Assembly: GCA_005281725.1 (NCBI GenBank)
Contig: SSBO01000008.1
Coordinates: 1,736,001 to 1,800,000, forward strand
Reading direction: 5' to 3'
DNA: 64,000 nt
Origin: Wuchereria bancrofti
Taxonomy: Eukaryota; Nematoda; Chromadorea; Rhabditida; Onchocercidae
Shown: positions 51,405 through 64,000 of the stretch, one piece after another
How the letters are laid out: the number at the start of each line of letters is the position of its first letter
Numbering within the stretch: position 1 is the first letter of the stretch
The notes under the pieces: model-generated
Told to the model about the DNA's origin: nothing
Databases searched by the model: none
The model's input: only the letters and a program-made list of their open reading frames with translations
Program-made: the position numbers and the translations under genes

Positions 51405-54400
51405 TCATGAAACCCATTCATCAGTGCGCCAGATGATTGCGCAGTGCGAATCTCGGCGAAGAGTAGTTGAACCCTGATGCTTCCGATCCGTAAATCGATC
51501 TATCAGACATCTGGAAGTTATCTAAATTATTTATAGTAATACGCTAACTTCATCTGAAAAAAACTGAATGCTTTCAGTCCGAAAGCTTATTAAAGACAAA
51601 ACTATTATCAGTTAGCACAAAAGAAAAGGAATGCTCTACATCAGATCAAGTAACACAAATATAAAATCTCTAATTTTATCACAAATTGCAGTGGATCAAA
51701 GATGTTAAATAGATAACAAACCTATATCCATTTCCAATCGTAATTACGTAACTATTTAGGGAAGACATACGTTCGGAAGTACCCTGCCTAAAACGATTTA
51801 CTGTTTCTGATAAGCGATCCTTCATCCGGCTAACACTTTCTAATGAGTTATCACCGCTATCAGTGCTGTTAGCACCAAAGCTTCGTTTTTCTAAGCTCGC
51901 CAAACTGATGAGACCTTTACGAGTACGTATGTATTCATTTAGAGCTGAAGCTACGTCCAAGATAATTATCGTATGTACGTCTTCCACATATGGCCGGAAT
52001 GCAGCAAGTGGTCGCATCTGCAGTATAGCATCAACATTCAGGAATATAATTTTTAAACTTTAACAAAGGATAAGTTGAATAATACGGATGATTGTCAACC
52101 GGAACGAAATACTTTTTTTTTTCCAAAACATTTCAACATCATAATTCAACTTATTTAGTAAATGATCTTCGGTTCATACATCAGTGACTTCAACTTTCAT
52201 CATTATTTGAAATATGGATACACACGTTATTAATGATGTTACTTATAAAAACACTTATATTCAACATGCAAGTATAAAACATTCATTATCTCCGGATGTA
52301 TAAATATGAAATATTCACTAATGCTTCGTAACAGTATCCTTACATGATGTAGTCCAAACTCTGATACCATGAATAAGACAATGTAATCATGAGCAAAACG
52401 AAGATTACTCAAACGTGCAAAATTGATATCCTAAACTTCATATTTTAAGCTATGAAATGTTGGTTGGTGAAACATATGGCTACACATAGTTCTGGCTTCT
52501 TTGCAAATACATGTATCTCAAGCAATTTTCCTTTCCTCTTCTAAACAGTTGTCATTAAAGCCAAAACTTTACTTACCTCGAAAGCTTGAGCAACAATTAC
52601 TGCTCCTCTGCTTGTTCCTATATACAGTTGTGCACCATCTGTCCTATCTAGTAGCGCAAGTGCAGAAACATAACCATCTCGAGACGCCTCAATATCCAGA
52701 GTTGAAATTGACTCCGAGGAAGGCAAGATTTTACGGGAGTCAAGTCGATTACGAATCTTTCGTGATGAAGTGGACCACTGATACACCTACAGATGTGCAT
52801 TACATTACTTCCCGAACCAATATGAAAAGCATTATTAGAGAATACTACTCGGTGTGATCAAAGGAGAACGGGTTTGATCACAATTCATAATAATACCTAA
52901 TTATTTCACTTAGAATCATACTGATAATAAGGAAAGGATGATGTAGAAGGGAATGTAATATTTTTATACCCAGTAACCACTACAAAATTCTTTTCAAATC
53001 TTTGAAATCTTCTTGAAGTTTACATTAATACAGAAATTATTGCATATTTCCCCTTATAAAGATTAGGGTGCTGAAATATGGGAAGTCACTAAATACCAGG
53101 TAACAATCTTATCAATAAAAAAAACAATTATCAATGTTATTTACAAGTAAATTACTTTGCTTCCATGCGAGAGAACAGACCATAACAGAGCTGAATCTGT
53201 TCCAGCAATTACCATATGTGACACAGAGCTTTTCTCAACTGCATCTACTTGGTTTTCTTCATGACAGATGTTTGCAGATAATACCAATCGATTTTCTGAA
53301 GTTACATCATAAATGGATATGGAGGAATGCTCGTGTCCCGTCCATATCTGCCTGAAAATAAGAAAGACTCAAAATATGATCATGCTGGTGGTTTAAATCG
53401 ACGCAGTAATTCAATTATGTTATCAATTATGTTATTAATTATATTATATCCTTCATTACATAACTACTAATATATGATAACATCATTCATTTTCACTATT
53501 ATTTAGATTACAAACAAATTAACCAATTAACTAATGGAACTCAAGTTTATTAGACGAAAAAACAACTAATTAAATCTGGTTGGGAAGGAAATTAAATCGA
53601 AATTTATCAGAACGTACTTCATTTTTTTTTTATAATTTATAATCAAAAAAAAAGTCCAAAAGTGAAAAAATAAAATGTAAACCAACAACATATATTTACA
53701 CATATTGATGAAAACGAAATTAGAACCGCTTACTTCCCATTCTGGCCATAATCGATTACAGCAGATGAATGAACGGTGGATAAACCAATGGAAGAAACGA
53801 AAGGATTATCAGTAATACGATCACCCTTCACAAGTAATAATGCAGAAGGAAGAGTAACTAATATTAATAGCGGAGTAGTAATAAAAACTGATAATGAAAT
53901 GACACTAATAGACAGATGTGCAGTAGGGAGAAAACGCGATATTGAAAACGACCAAAGTTCGGAGTATGATGAGCGGCTAAAAATAGATGAATTTTGAGAG
54001 ATACAGAATGAAAAAAAAAAATACAATTTTGCTTTTTTTTTGATTTCATTAAAACTAATTTCAGCATCATGCGATATCAACAAACCAGTAAATCCTCAGT
54101 ATTCCAGTCGATTCTGCAAGCCATACATTGTCACCGACCACACACATCGCCAATATTACTGTCTTGTCCGTATTCATAATAATGCTCTACAATTTTGCTA
54201 ATAGAATACTATTAATTTTTGATTTCACATATTTCTATCTTTCAAACCATACAAACTGCATTCAAAAAAATATTAACAACTAGATGAATATTAAATGAAT
54301 ATGAAAGGTGAAGCAACCTTAGAATCTAGCCAACCGTACTGATTGCAACTAACAACAGTGACAGATCCGTCTGATCTGCTCATCCATACTTCTCCTTCAA

Positions 54401-57400
54401 CATTGTCTTCTACTGCGGAACCAAATTCCACGTCGTCTATAGCTGAAAAAACAAAACTAATATACAAGACTGTGATATTTCTACATGCTGTGAGTTGTAA
54501 AAGATAAAGGGATGAAAAGTTGTAGAATAATTATGGAAATTACCAATGAAACAGAAATCAAAATAGTGCATACTGCAAGAGCACATGAAACTTTGAAATT
54601 TGATTAGGTTGATAAGATCATTAGTCATGATTTCAAGAAATTCTCTCACAGCACTTTCTTTTGGAGTATGATCTGCTTATGACTGACTTACTAGAAAAAG
54701 AAATACTAGAATTGACAGCAGAATCCGGGTCATTCAAAGAAATGACATCCAGCAGATGAGTGAATTCGGGAGCTGTAGTCATAGATACAATTTGAGATGC
54801 TGAAGGACGATCCACTGGTTGTGCTGCCCAACAGACAACCATTACATCAAGCACGTTGCAAGGATATAACAATTCCTATAATATAGTAACAATTAGAGCA
54901 GTAAAACAATGTTCGAATATTGACATAATTAGTGAATGTACCAGACGTAGTGCAATAATAGAAATCCCTAATTAAATAGAATTCAAAATAATCCAAAAAG
55001 CCAAAATCAAATGACTTATTGGTCTTTAAGCATGCTTAAAGTAGAATAAATAAATGTTTTTGTAACTCGAACAAAACATTCATTCTTAAAATTGTTATCA
55101 GTGAACATTAAGGGAAAAATAAACTTACAGAAGGAGTAAGTCGCGGTCGGCCACCATCCAGAACGTATTCCTTAAGTTGTTCATGGCCATCGAATGGTAA
55201 CTTAAGACTGATCAGCTCGTACAAAAACATCGCAAATGAAAAGCAGTCCGCCTATACTACGTAACAAATTAAAAGACATGGAAGACAGGATAAACAAAGA
55301 TATAATTGGTTTAAGCATTACTTTTTCTGTATATTCTTGTTCCCCGTTGTATCGCATTATCTCCGGAGCCATGAAACCTTCAGTTCCACCGAATCCTTTA
55401 GCACCACCAGAAGGAAACGAGCTTCGCGATATACCGTAATCGCCTAGTTTAACAAGGACATCCGTTATAGTACTAAATGGTGGCGGAAATCGCCATGTCA
55501 AAACATTTTCACATTTTAGGTCACGATAAATAATGCGGTGTTCGTGAAGATATTCCAAAGCTTTGGCTACCTGAAAATTGCAAGCTCTATTCAAGGACTA
55601 TATAATTTATTTTCAATTTAAATTTCAAAACAATTCAGCTATGTCTGTTGCAATACACTTCAACGATGAAGCAAATCAACCAAATATATTCCGAAATGGT
55701 TGAAGAGAACCTGACTGGCAGTGTCTTGAATGACACTTAGACGTAGCCGAGCCCCGCTTCGCCTGTAATTGTTAAGGAGATGATTTAAGGCACCAAGAGG
55801 GGCTAATTCAACCAAAAGTGCCAAAGGTCGTGGACATACTCCCATCAGCGCAGTGATGTGAGAATGCTGAAGTGATGCTAGCACATTTAGTTCTTGTCGA
55901 CAGGTACAGTATGCACGACAAGCATTCTGCAATGGATCTCGTTGCCATTTCGTATATGCTGCCTAAAAATCGAATCTACTTAGAATAGTAAAGATAAAAA
56001 GAAAAATAATATAGATAATCTAGAAATGAACAATTTCCAAATAGTCCTATGATTTGAAACAATTTGAATATGTCTAAGCAACTTGCAGGAAATCGTCCAT
56101 AAGCAGACACAATTTTTGCAATTGTAAAGCTTAAGAAAGTGGCAATATTGTACTTCCCTATCCTATATATGTATTAGTACATACAACTTAACGTAGTGCA
56201 CGTTTTACCTTATATGCTGAAACGGATGACACTCGAGCACCCAAGCCTGGTTCCACTGGTTCTAACATTTTTAACGCAACATCTTGCACATTCGCATCCT
56301 GAACATATAGTAGTATCAAAAAGAGAAAGAAAAATAATGTAATATTTTGATTTGTAGAAAGTCTTTTCATCCATTACTAGCAAAAAATCAGAATTAAGAA
56401 TGCTCTACATGCTTGAAAAAAAGATAAAACACTCCATCAACTATTATTTGTCAGCTCCATAATTATCGGCTGGTGATTTAACTTACCGAAATTTTGAGAG
56501 CAGCCTTAAACACAAAACCAAATGCACCGTGCCCGATCAATTTACCTCGCTTCACAGAATTGGGCTGAATGAGATAATCCTCACTGATATCTAAGAAGAC
56601 AGTGTCAGGGGCAATATCTACAACGGATGTGTCGAAGTGCAAAGGACATCTCAAATTGACTCCATCATGGGCACTAAGGATACACTCTTCCACCATGAAT
56701 GCATGTAGCTTATGCTTTGGTGATGCTTCACTAAAATGAGGTATCGTTTATAAACGAACACTGAAAGAACAAGAAGTAATATCTTTTTCATCGAAGTCGA
56801 GTATTTGATCTAAACCAGAAAGCAGTACCAGAAAGATTAGCAAATGAGCAAAAACAGAAGAAGGATAAACATGGGCAAACATGTCACACATTATAAAACT
56901 TTATAATCAATAAAAACTACCATATTATGTCATCATTCTTCTTAACTTTAAAAAAAGCATCCAAATTTCGCGTACTGTTAGCACATTTGAGACATGGAAC
57001 AAGACGATTTACAAGGAGACATCCCTCCGAAGTATGTACAAAACGTGTTCCCAATGACGGATACCTAAAATGTTTAAATAAAGAATCAAATCAGTCCAGA
57101 AATCACTAAAATAACTCGAATTGAGCATTCGGAAAGATGTTTTCTCTATTACTGTAATGCAGAAACATCAAACGCAAATAAATATACCAGTCTTCCAACA
57201 AGGTATCCATAATGTCCACAATGAGGGCCAAGAGACGGGTCACTGCAGCACGGTTACTCCGAAGGACGTATTCTTTTTCATCACTAACTAAATTTATTCT
57301 GAAATAAAGAAAAACCGTTCTGCATTTGTTTGATGTGGTAAGGCATTAGCAATCAAGCAATAAATACGAATGGAACCTGACTGCCGGAATGATAATTTCG

Positions 57401-60400
57401 ATCAGCGAGGAACCACTTATGTCCAACGTACGCCAATTACTGTCCTCTGCACAACAACGCCATTCAACTGCTTCGTAATGAACGTCTCGCACCTCCGCAA
57501 GCGGCAAAAACTGTCGCATTACAAATATTGTTTTTTCAAATGCCAAGATCTGAAAACATGACAGTCGTGATAAGAGTAGAGTAAGAAAAAAAATATTTCA
57601 ATTCAATTTCATACAATAGCATTTTGCAAATCTGTTCATTTTATGATTAAGCGAAGAAGCAGACGAATAAATGCTGCTCAGAAATAAATGGAACATCTTT
57701 TACAAGGTAAATACACAGAATGACATTAAAATAGGATACGAATAAAATAATTTCAACCAAAACAATGAGTGAGGACATCAAAGAAGATACAAAAGGAGAT
57801 AAATAAATAATGAGATGTACTGCATCTGTCATCTGTCACCTCAAAGATTAAAAGAAAAAAGCACACCTCGAAACCAGTCTGCCAAAGTAGCCAATACGGA
57901 AGAAACTGCCTGTCACAGAGTTCATTTAGTGTCTCTAACGAAGAATCGTCCGACAAATATTCAACTTCCAGTAAACGTTCCATGCACACTGTGATATGAT
58001 CATCAACAAGTACCCGTGTCATTAGCCGAGACCAAAAGCCGGAAGGTATGTATGCCATCATATAGATCCGACGCACTACTTCCTATAATAATTTGTTAAA
58101 TAAAAATATAACTGTAATGTATAAATCAGTGTCTTCCACAGCAAGTTACTCTTCTGTACTTTTCTTCAGCACCTCTTGAACTTAACTAAGCCTATTTATT
58201 AAAGAAACAGTCCCAGAAACTACAAAATGCTAATGTGTGCTTACTTGCTCCAAGTATTCCATATTTACTGTACATCCGTGCTTCTCGTCAATTAAAGGAA
58301 CTCCTTTACCACAAGCAGACTCATCGTGACCAACTGAAACTGATGTTGAAGATTTCTTGTGACTATTCAAAACAGTGGTTAGCGGCAGTGTTGTTCGATA
58401 TCGCTTACCACCCAAATTTCGTTGAGAAAATAGTGTCTGCATCTGGAGATGTGATGCTTTCATTATAAGGCTGTTTTTCGCTTCTCGTTGCTTAACTGTT
58501 AATTGCCACGATGTAGTCCTTGTTGGCACCTGTAAGTTTTCCACTTTAGTTCATATTTCTAATTATTTAATCTATAATTACGAATTTATATCTCAATTAT
58601 CATTCATACAAAATTAACTATTAAGGAGTGATTTTCACATCAATGTAATCTTTAACTGAAGATTAATAACAGATGTATAGCAGGAGTAAATTACAAACAT
58701 GGACTAAAAAGATATACAAAAAGGATTATTAAGCAGAGGGAAAGAAATAGTGCATTTAAAATTCTGTATAAATGTCATCATTATGAACAAATAAGCGCTA
58801 ACATATATGCATGAAAACTTATTTTATATACACTTTTGGGGAGCTTTGAAAACTGGTTTAAAAGATGAAAAAGGAAAGATGAAGGAAGGCGCTTGATAAC
58901 TTATTTTATCTGTAAACGAAATAATGTATCTGTTTTACCTTAAATTAGTATCTTTTCATATGTTCACAGAAATGAGTACGTATCAATACACCACTAACAG
59001 ACTAAATAATGAGATCTATTTATGTAAATCGCCCATAAGAAGTATCGAGTATCAATCGACATGTATTTTAGGAAAGTAAGAATTACAGTCTTATTTTAAA
59101 TTTCAGAAACTACAGCAAATGTGAATTAAAAATTAACCATAACCCTTGAACCTGGATAACCACCTCTTAATTGATATTCATCAGGTAACAAAGAAGGGAT
59201 CAGTAGTGAACGCGACTGCCAACACAGTGCAACCTCAAATTTCTGCAGTAAGGATATAATGTGGGACCTGCAAAGTGATATCAAGATGTAGACAGATACA
59301 AATTGAGTTCCAAACTTCCAATAATCTGGTGTACCTCAGGTTAATAGCAGAGTTGTTCAAGTTGAGTGACTTGAATAACACTTGAAGATCGTCAATTTTC
59401 ATAAGTCCATTGCGAGCAAACGGATTTATTTCTCGGATTGTTATCACATGAGCAAGGATGTCGCACAGCCATTGCGGGTCCAAGAAATATAACTCTCTCA
59501 GAGTCACATCTTCATAATGCAGTATTACTCCTACAATAATCATAACACTTCATTGAATTTAATCATACTTTCTTCCATTAACACCAAGCTTAGCAAATCA
59601 CCTTGCTCATCTCCATACTAGTTTTATTTCCTCGTTGAATTTGTCTGAAGCACATAACTCTTTTTGTTTCTATAACAACACCATTGCATTGTTTCTTTCT
59701 TGAATTTTTTGGATAAAATGTTTCAAAATAGAAAACTAACCATTCTCGTGGAGAAATGAGCAGGCGTGATTAAATTCGATGTCATCACGGAATGCACGAC
59801 CGTAATTCTTCAGCATCCTTTCTTGGACAATAGTGCGAAAATCATTGTTTCTCATAACTGGTTCAATTCCTTTCGAACGTCGTTCATCTGCCAGTTCTAC
59901 CACTATCTAATAAACAACTGCAGTGAGCTAGAAATAAACAGCCGAAATGAAAAATACTGAAAGGTAACTGAATAATGTGGAAAATGATGGACTAAGGATT
60001 AATGCCTTAAGTTTTACACAAAAAAAAGCCATTTATCATTGGAATAAATGATGGAAAAATTGACACCATATTCAAATATATGAAAGTAACTTTTTCTAAT
60101 GCCATATAAGAAGCTGGAATCTTCTGATCTAGGAGTCGTTCTTTGCTATTCGCCGTTCGAATATCATAAGCAGTACGGTAAAGCAAATTACAAAGCACAC
60201 GAATATTCTGTTTCGTTTTTGATGAGACAAATAATGATTCGACGACGCGTGGTAAACCTTTTTTGTCTGCATCGGACACCATAACAAAGTGATCTATAAC
60301 TTCATCTTGCTAAAGTCATGATAGAAAAAAGATGCTACGATTTTACTAAAGATTTATTTTGTCTGCTATAGGATATGACAACTTCATGAAACATGGAGAA

Positions 60401-63400
60401 TATCCAGGAGAAATGATGAACACTGAAACCACATAGCTGAAAAGTATTTCATCTGGAAAAACTCTGGCACATGCTCTCGAAGGAGCTGCACACTTCATAT
60501 CGAAATTTATTACTCTAGTAACACTTAATAAAGAAATATTTAAAAAGATAATGCCAAACCTCTGATGAGTGTATTCAGATCTTCCAGATAAGTAGATGGA
60601 AAACGTTCAGAATTCGAAAAGATTTGATCAACATGGGTACCAACGATGATTACTGGGGAATTCGGTGCGCGAGCCTATAAACAATAAGATGGAACGAGAC
60701 TTGAAAAGTATTAGACAATAGATGTAAAATGATAAAAGGACGACGTAAATGTAAAAGTAAAGCATTTAAGGATTATTAATATTCGGTCATGTATAAGGTG
60801 CCAAAACTAAGATTATTAATGAACATAAATAAAGTATGAAATTCACTGACCTGTATATTGACGAGCCATTGACGTAAATCTGGCAATGCAGCCTCACCAT
60901 CAGTTACCTTCCACACTAATATATACAAAGAACGCCGTGATAAAAAATATTGATGAGTTGCATAGTATTCGCGTTGTCCGCCAAAATCCCATGTACGAAA
61001 TGTAAGCGGACCGAAAGTAGGTTCTCCTAAAAAATTTCGCTAGAAACTATTTACAAAATGAGAAATATGTAAAGAAGAAGCAATACACTAATGCGTCAAT
61101 AGCTTATGAAGTGGGTAGAACGGAGTTTTTCATTTTTTTTTTGCTCTATTTGAATTCATACAATTTTTCGAAACTTAATAGCACTGGGCTTAGTACATCA
61201 TATATTCTGACATTTTCGAACTTAATAGACCACATAAGTTTCTACTATTCTGTCCTCTAACCTTTCGTCTTTTTTGGCTCAAAGGTCCATTCTGCGATGT
61301 CAACACCCACTGTGGAAATGTTGGCACCCTTTGTGGTACGATCTCCGCCGCTGCCTGTACTGTGTCCCATTCTTTTTGACCAGCTCTGCAGCCCGTTTTA
61401 ATGAATTTTTCATTTTCAGAAAGTTTTACATGAATAGTGAAAGTAAATAAATTAGAGTATACGATAAGATACTAACTGCAGAATCAACACTATAATAACC
61501 AGTTTAAAAGTTCCAAAAGAATTAGATAAAAATAAAACGGGATACAGAAAATCAATCAATAGCACTATAAAACAACTACATCATTTGGTGATGTCCTTTT
61601 GCCCACAGTACCCTCTAGACGAATTTGTTGTAAAAGTGAGGTTTTTCCAATTCCTTGCACTCCAACGATCATCAATTTAAGCCGTGTATAAGGACGAGAA
61701 CTGCAACAAAGATATGGATGACCGTATTGAATGTCTAATATTCAAAGCTATAAAAGACCAACAAAAAATGTAAAAACTACTCATTACCTTCATGCAATCA
61801 TTATAATAAGATGAAGAAAAATAAGAAAAGAAACAGCTGAAGTAATTAACAAAAACGATATACTCTTCCAAGACGGATTTCAGATATGCAATCAGATCAA
61901 CAGTTTTGTAGCTCTCCACATGCACCATGCTCTTCAGCGGATCTCGCAAAGAACAACCCTTCAGAATAAGATTCCAAAGTTTGCCTGAAATGAGATTTCC
62001 TATGTAATAATTCATGTGATAATCTCATGCAATAATAACTCATGTAATAATGCCTATGTAATAATATAAAACTCAAAGGAAGTGACAAAGAAATAATGAA
62101 ACTTACTAAGAAGACCCAACTCTGGAGGCAACATTTCAATGCCACTGTTTCCACTCAAATTTAATACGGACAAAGACACCAAATTGGACAGTGCTGCAGG
62201 AACGTTCGACACCAAGTTATTACTCACATCGAGAGTTGTGAGAGCAGGAAATAGTATCTGCCTTCTAGCCTGTAAGATTTTGAAAATGAGTGAAAATTAT
62301 TTATTCTGACATGCGAAATCAGAAATATGTTTTGGCTATTCTATATTAACTAGTTAGCATATGTTATATTAACTAGTTAACAAACTGTACCGCAGAACAT
62401 CTCTGTCGGCTTTCACGCTGCTTCTTTTTTGGGGATGAAATGATCTTCGAATTGGGAACAAGAAGAGGAATTTCCGTAAGACGATTGTTAGCTACCAAAA
62501 ATGTGCGCAATGATTCTAGTCTCGTGTGTTGCTTATGAGAACAAGCATCGATGAATGTATCACATAATGTGTCGCCAACTGGAGTAACACTTAACGAACG
62601 TTGACTACGAACTGCTGATTTTGAGCGAGATCCTAAAACATTGAATTTACGGCAAAGAAAATAGGTTTAGGAAAAACAAATTTGATGAAAATATACCAGT
62701 AATCGAGAATACTCGAACCACCAAGCAACAGAAATCGAAAAGACAGGAAATTCAACCCCACATTTGTTCACAACAAAAATGCATCAATGATTTCGTCAAA
62801 AAAGTGGCTTAAAGACCATGAAACTTACGTGAATTACGTGAAGGACTTGTATGTCTCATTGGTGAGATTTCGTTTGATGAAGTGTTAACTGCGTGACACA
62901 CTAACTGCACAGCAGTTGGAAGCTCGAAAGCAGTAACAAGCTGATTGTTAGAAGCATCTAAGTGTCTTAATCGAGAAGGTAAACACTGAACTGGACCAAG
63001 AGATGCCAATTGGTTGTGCGATATATTAAGTCTCGTTAAATACGGACAACAACATGCAAAGCACGACGGCATCACTCTGATCTATAAGTAAATAAATAAG
63101 CTAAGAACCGATATTTGTACTTAATGTATGATCACAGTAAATTTCTCCTTCAAGTAATCGGAAATAAAAATGATTGCAGATTTAGGATGACGTAAAATGG
63201 AAATAGCTATAAAACGCATACATTATTATGCGATACATTGAAAACAGAAATCATAGACGAGAAAGACATAGGCCCATTTTCAGTATCTGATTCCTCCGAC
63301 TGAGCCAGTCGTATGCTCGTCTGCCATATGTTGTGCCTGAAGATGAACAAAAACCATCCAAACAATCGATGGATCAAACAAAATCACATGCAGTAACTTT

Positions 63401-64000
63401 TTTTTTTTATAGTAGAATGTAGAAAAAATTAATCCTCAAAAAACCTTTTTAGTTCATGAATAGTAATGTTGGAGTCATCATTGCGACCTCCAATACTCAA
63501 AGAGTCATCTGTTGATAAGTTGCTTTGATGAGTATACAAATCCGAATACAGTGATTCTGGCTGCTCGGTTTCAGAAAGACTACTCGAAGGTCGAAGCTGC
63601 AAAAAACCAATTGCCGGCAACACGGAAAGAGCATTGTTGGACACATTCAATTCTCGTAATCTCGATGCAAACCACAGAGTCTCCGGAAGAGAACACAGTT
63701 TGTTATGCGACACATCCAGGAAACTCAGCATTGATAGTTTGTTTGTGAACAACTGAAAATAAAAAGAGTATCATTCTTTTTCCTTTTGCTCCTTTTCGAG
63801 AGGAAACTGAATTTAAAAGTCTAACACTGCTACATTTTTAAGTGTAGTCTAAAACACTGCTGTATTTCTTCGGCAAAATATAAAGTTCTACAGATATAAA
63901 AAAAGGAATATAAAATAGTAAGCAAATTTAATCAATTATTCAAGAAAGAGTACTTCATCCGGTAGAACAGACAATTTGTTAAATTCCAGTAGCAAGCTTT
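51405..64000 (-). CDS. lrk-1: LRRK-family ROCO kinase LRK-1 (N-terminus outside window)
   Basis: Large GTPase-kinase acting at Golgi and lysosomal membranes in polarised protein sorting. Thirty-three exons give about 1943 visible residues: 64000-63954 (cut by the edge), 63752-63445, 63336-63222, 63081-62829, 62632-62391, 62269-62107, 61984-61864, 61700-61580, 61385-61262, 61026-60851, 60674-60560, 60305-60091, 59906-59741, 59530-59335, 59267-59144, 58529-58245, 58082-57867, 57549-57377, 57298-57188, 57064-56921, 56730-56487, 56298-56209, 55962-55711, 55570-55322, 55251-55129, 54875-54692, 54442-54318, 54186-54086, 53976-53734, 53351-53156, 52786-52577, 52017-51722, 51510-51405. Order: leucine-rich repeats (1-400), ROC GTPase with GVQGIGKT (about 429) and DFGGQREYY (about 512), COR (600-1130), kinase with GHGAFGFV, VALK lysine (about 1228), YRDLKCEN, DYG as in LRRKs (about 1377) and APE, then a WD40-like C-terminus. 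All key residues are present. The acceptor at 60306 (AAG) and donor at 59143 are less certain. Confidence 0.95.

Noticed and set aside
53734..53976. Hydrophobic stretch in this exon suggested a membrane span in LRK-1
   Set aside because: Phase and flanking WD40-like exons show it is beta-strand-rich WD40 sequence or a poorly conserved blade; a membrane segment there would be unlike any LRRK.
58245..58529. Plus-strand frame 58235-58468 as a gene
   Set aside because: It lies exactly opposite an LRK-1 exon whose phase and flanking exons fit the COR region.
1..64000. U7 snRNA, SL RNA, rRNA or CRISPR array
   Set aside because: I looked for an Sm site with a histone-complement 5' end, for the conserved 22-nt leader and for regular repeats, and found none in the window.

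Overview
The window is nuclear DNA of a nematode, most like a spirurid/filarial worm (inference). It is AT-rich, every gene is cut by many introns of about 50 to 900 bases, and acceptors read TTTCAG, TTGCAG or TTATAG. Eight of the minus-strand genes have such an acceptor 1-15 nt before the start codon, as expected for spliced-leader trans-splicing. No bacterial operon, rRNA, CRISPR array, phage or virus was seen. Genes were rebuilt by joining exons by hand; almost every model closes in frame and matches its family's usual length.

Layout. 1-7.2 kb, plus strand: a protein of at least 1005 residues with four von Willebrand A domains; one intron carries two tRNA-Gln genes (CTG and TTG anticodons). 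From 8 kb to the end all recognised genes lie on the minus strand: mitochondrial ClpX (8.0-11.0), OSTC (15.9-16.9), ribose-5-phosphate isomerase (18.3-19.5), APC7 (21.9-25.8), GINS subunit PSF3 (27.5-28.5), a small Ly6-like secreted protein (29.8-30.4), exportin-2/CSE1 (32.7-39.0), myotubularin MTM1/MTMR2 type (40.5-45.5), Bax inhibitor-1 (46.3-47.8), an LSM10-like Sm protein (49.8-50.7) and the LRRK-family kinase LRK-1 (51.4 to beyond 64.0, N-terminus outside the window). A possible small secreted peptide gene (12.8-13.3, plus) and a solo-LTR-like block (14.7-15.0) lie in the otherwise gene-poor 11-16 kb stretch.

The genes are mostly housekeeping functions (protein quality control, glycosylation, cell-cycle ubiquitination, replication, nuclear export, phosphoinositide turnover, ER survival, histone pre-mRNA processing, LRRK signalling) and do not form one pathway. 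The points most worth checking are the LSM10-like gene and APC7, because I recall both as missing from C. elegans; the altered RKH and IGF loops of ClpX; the intron-borne tRNA-Gln pair with different anticodons; and a perfect 23-bp hairpin at 48.14-48.19 kb.
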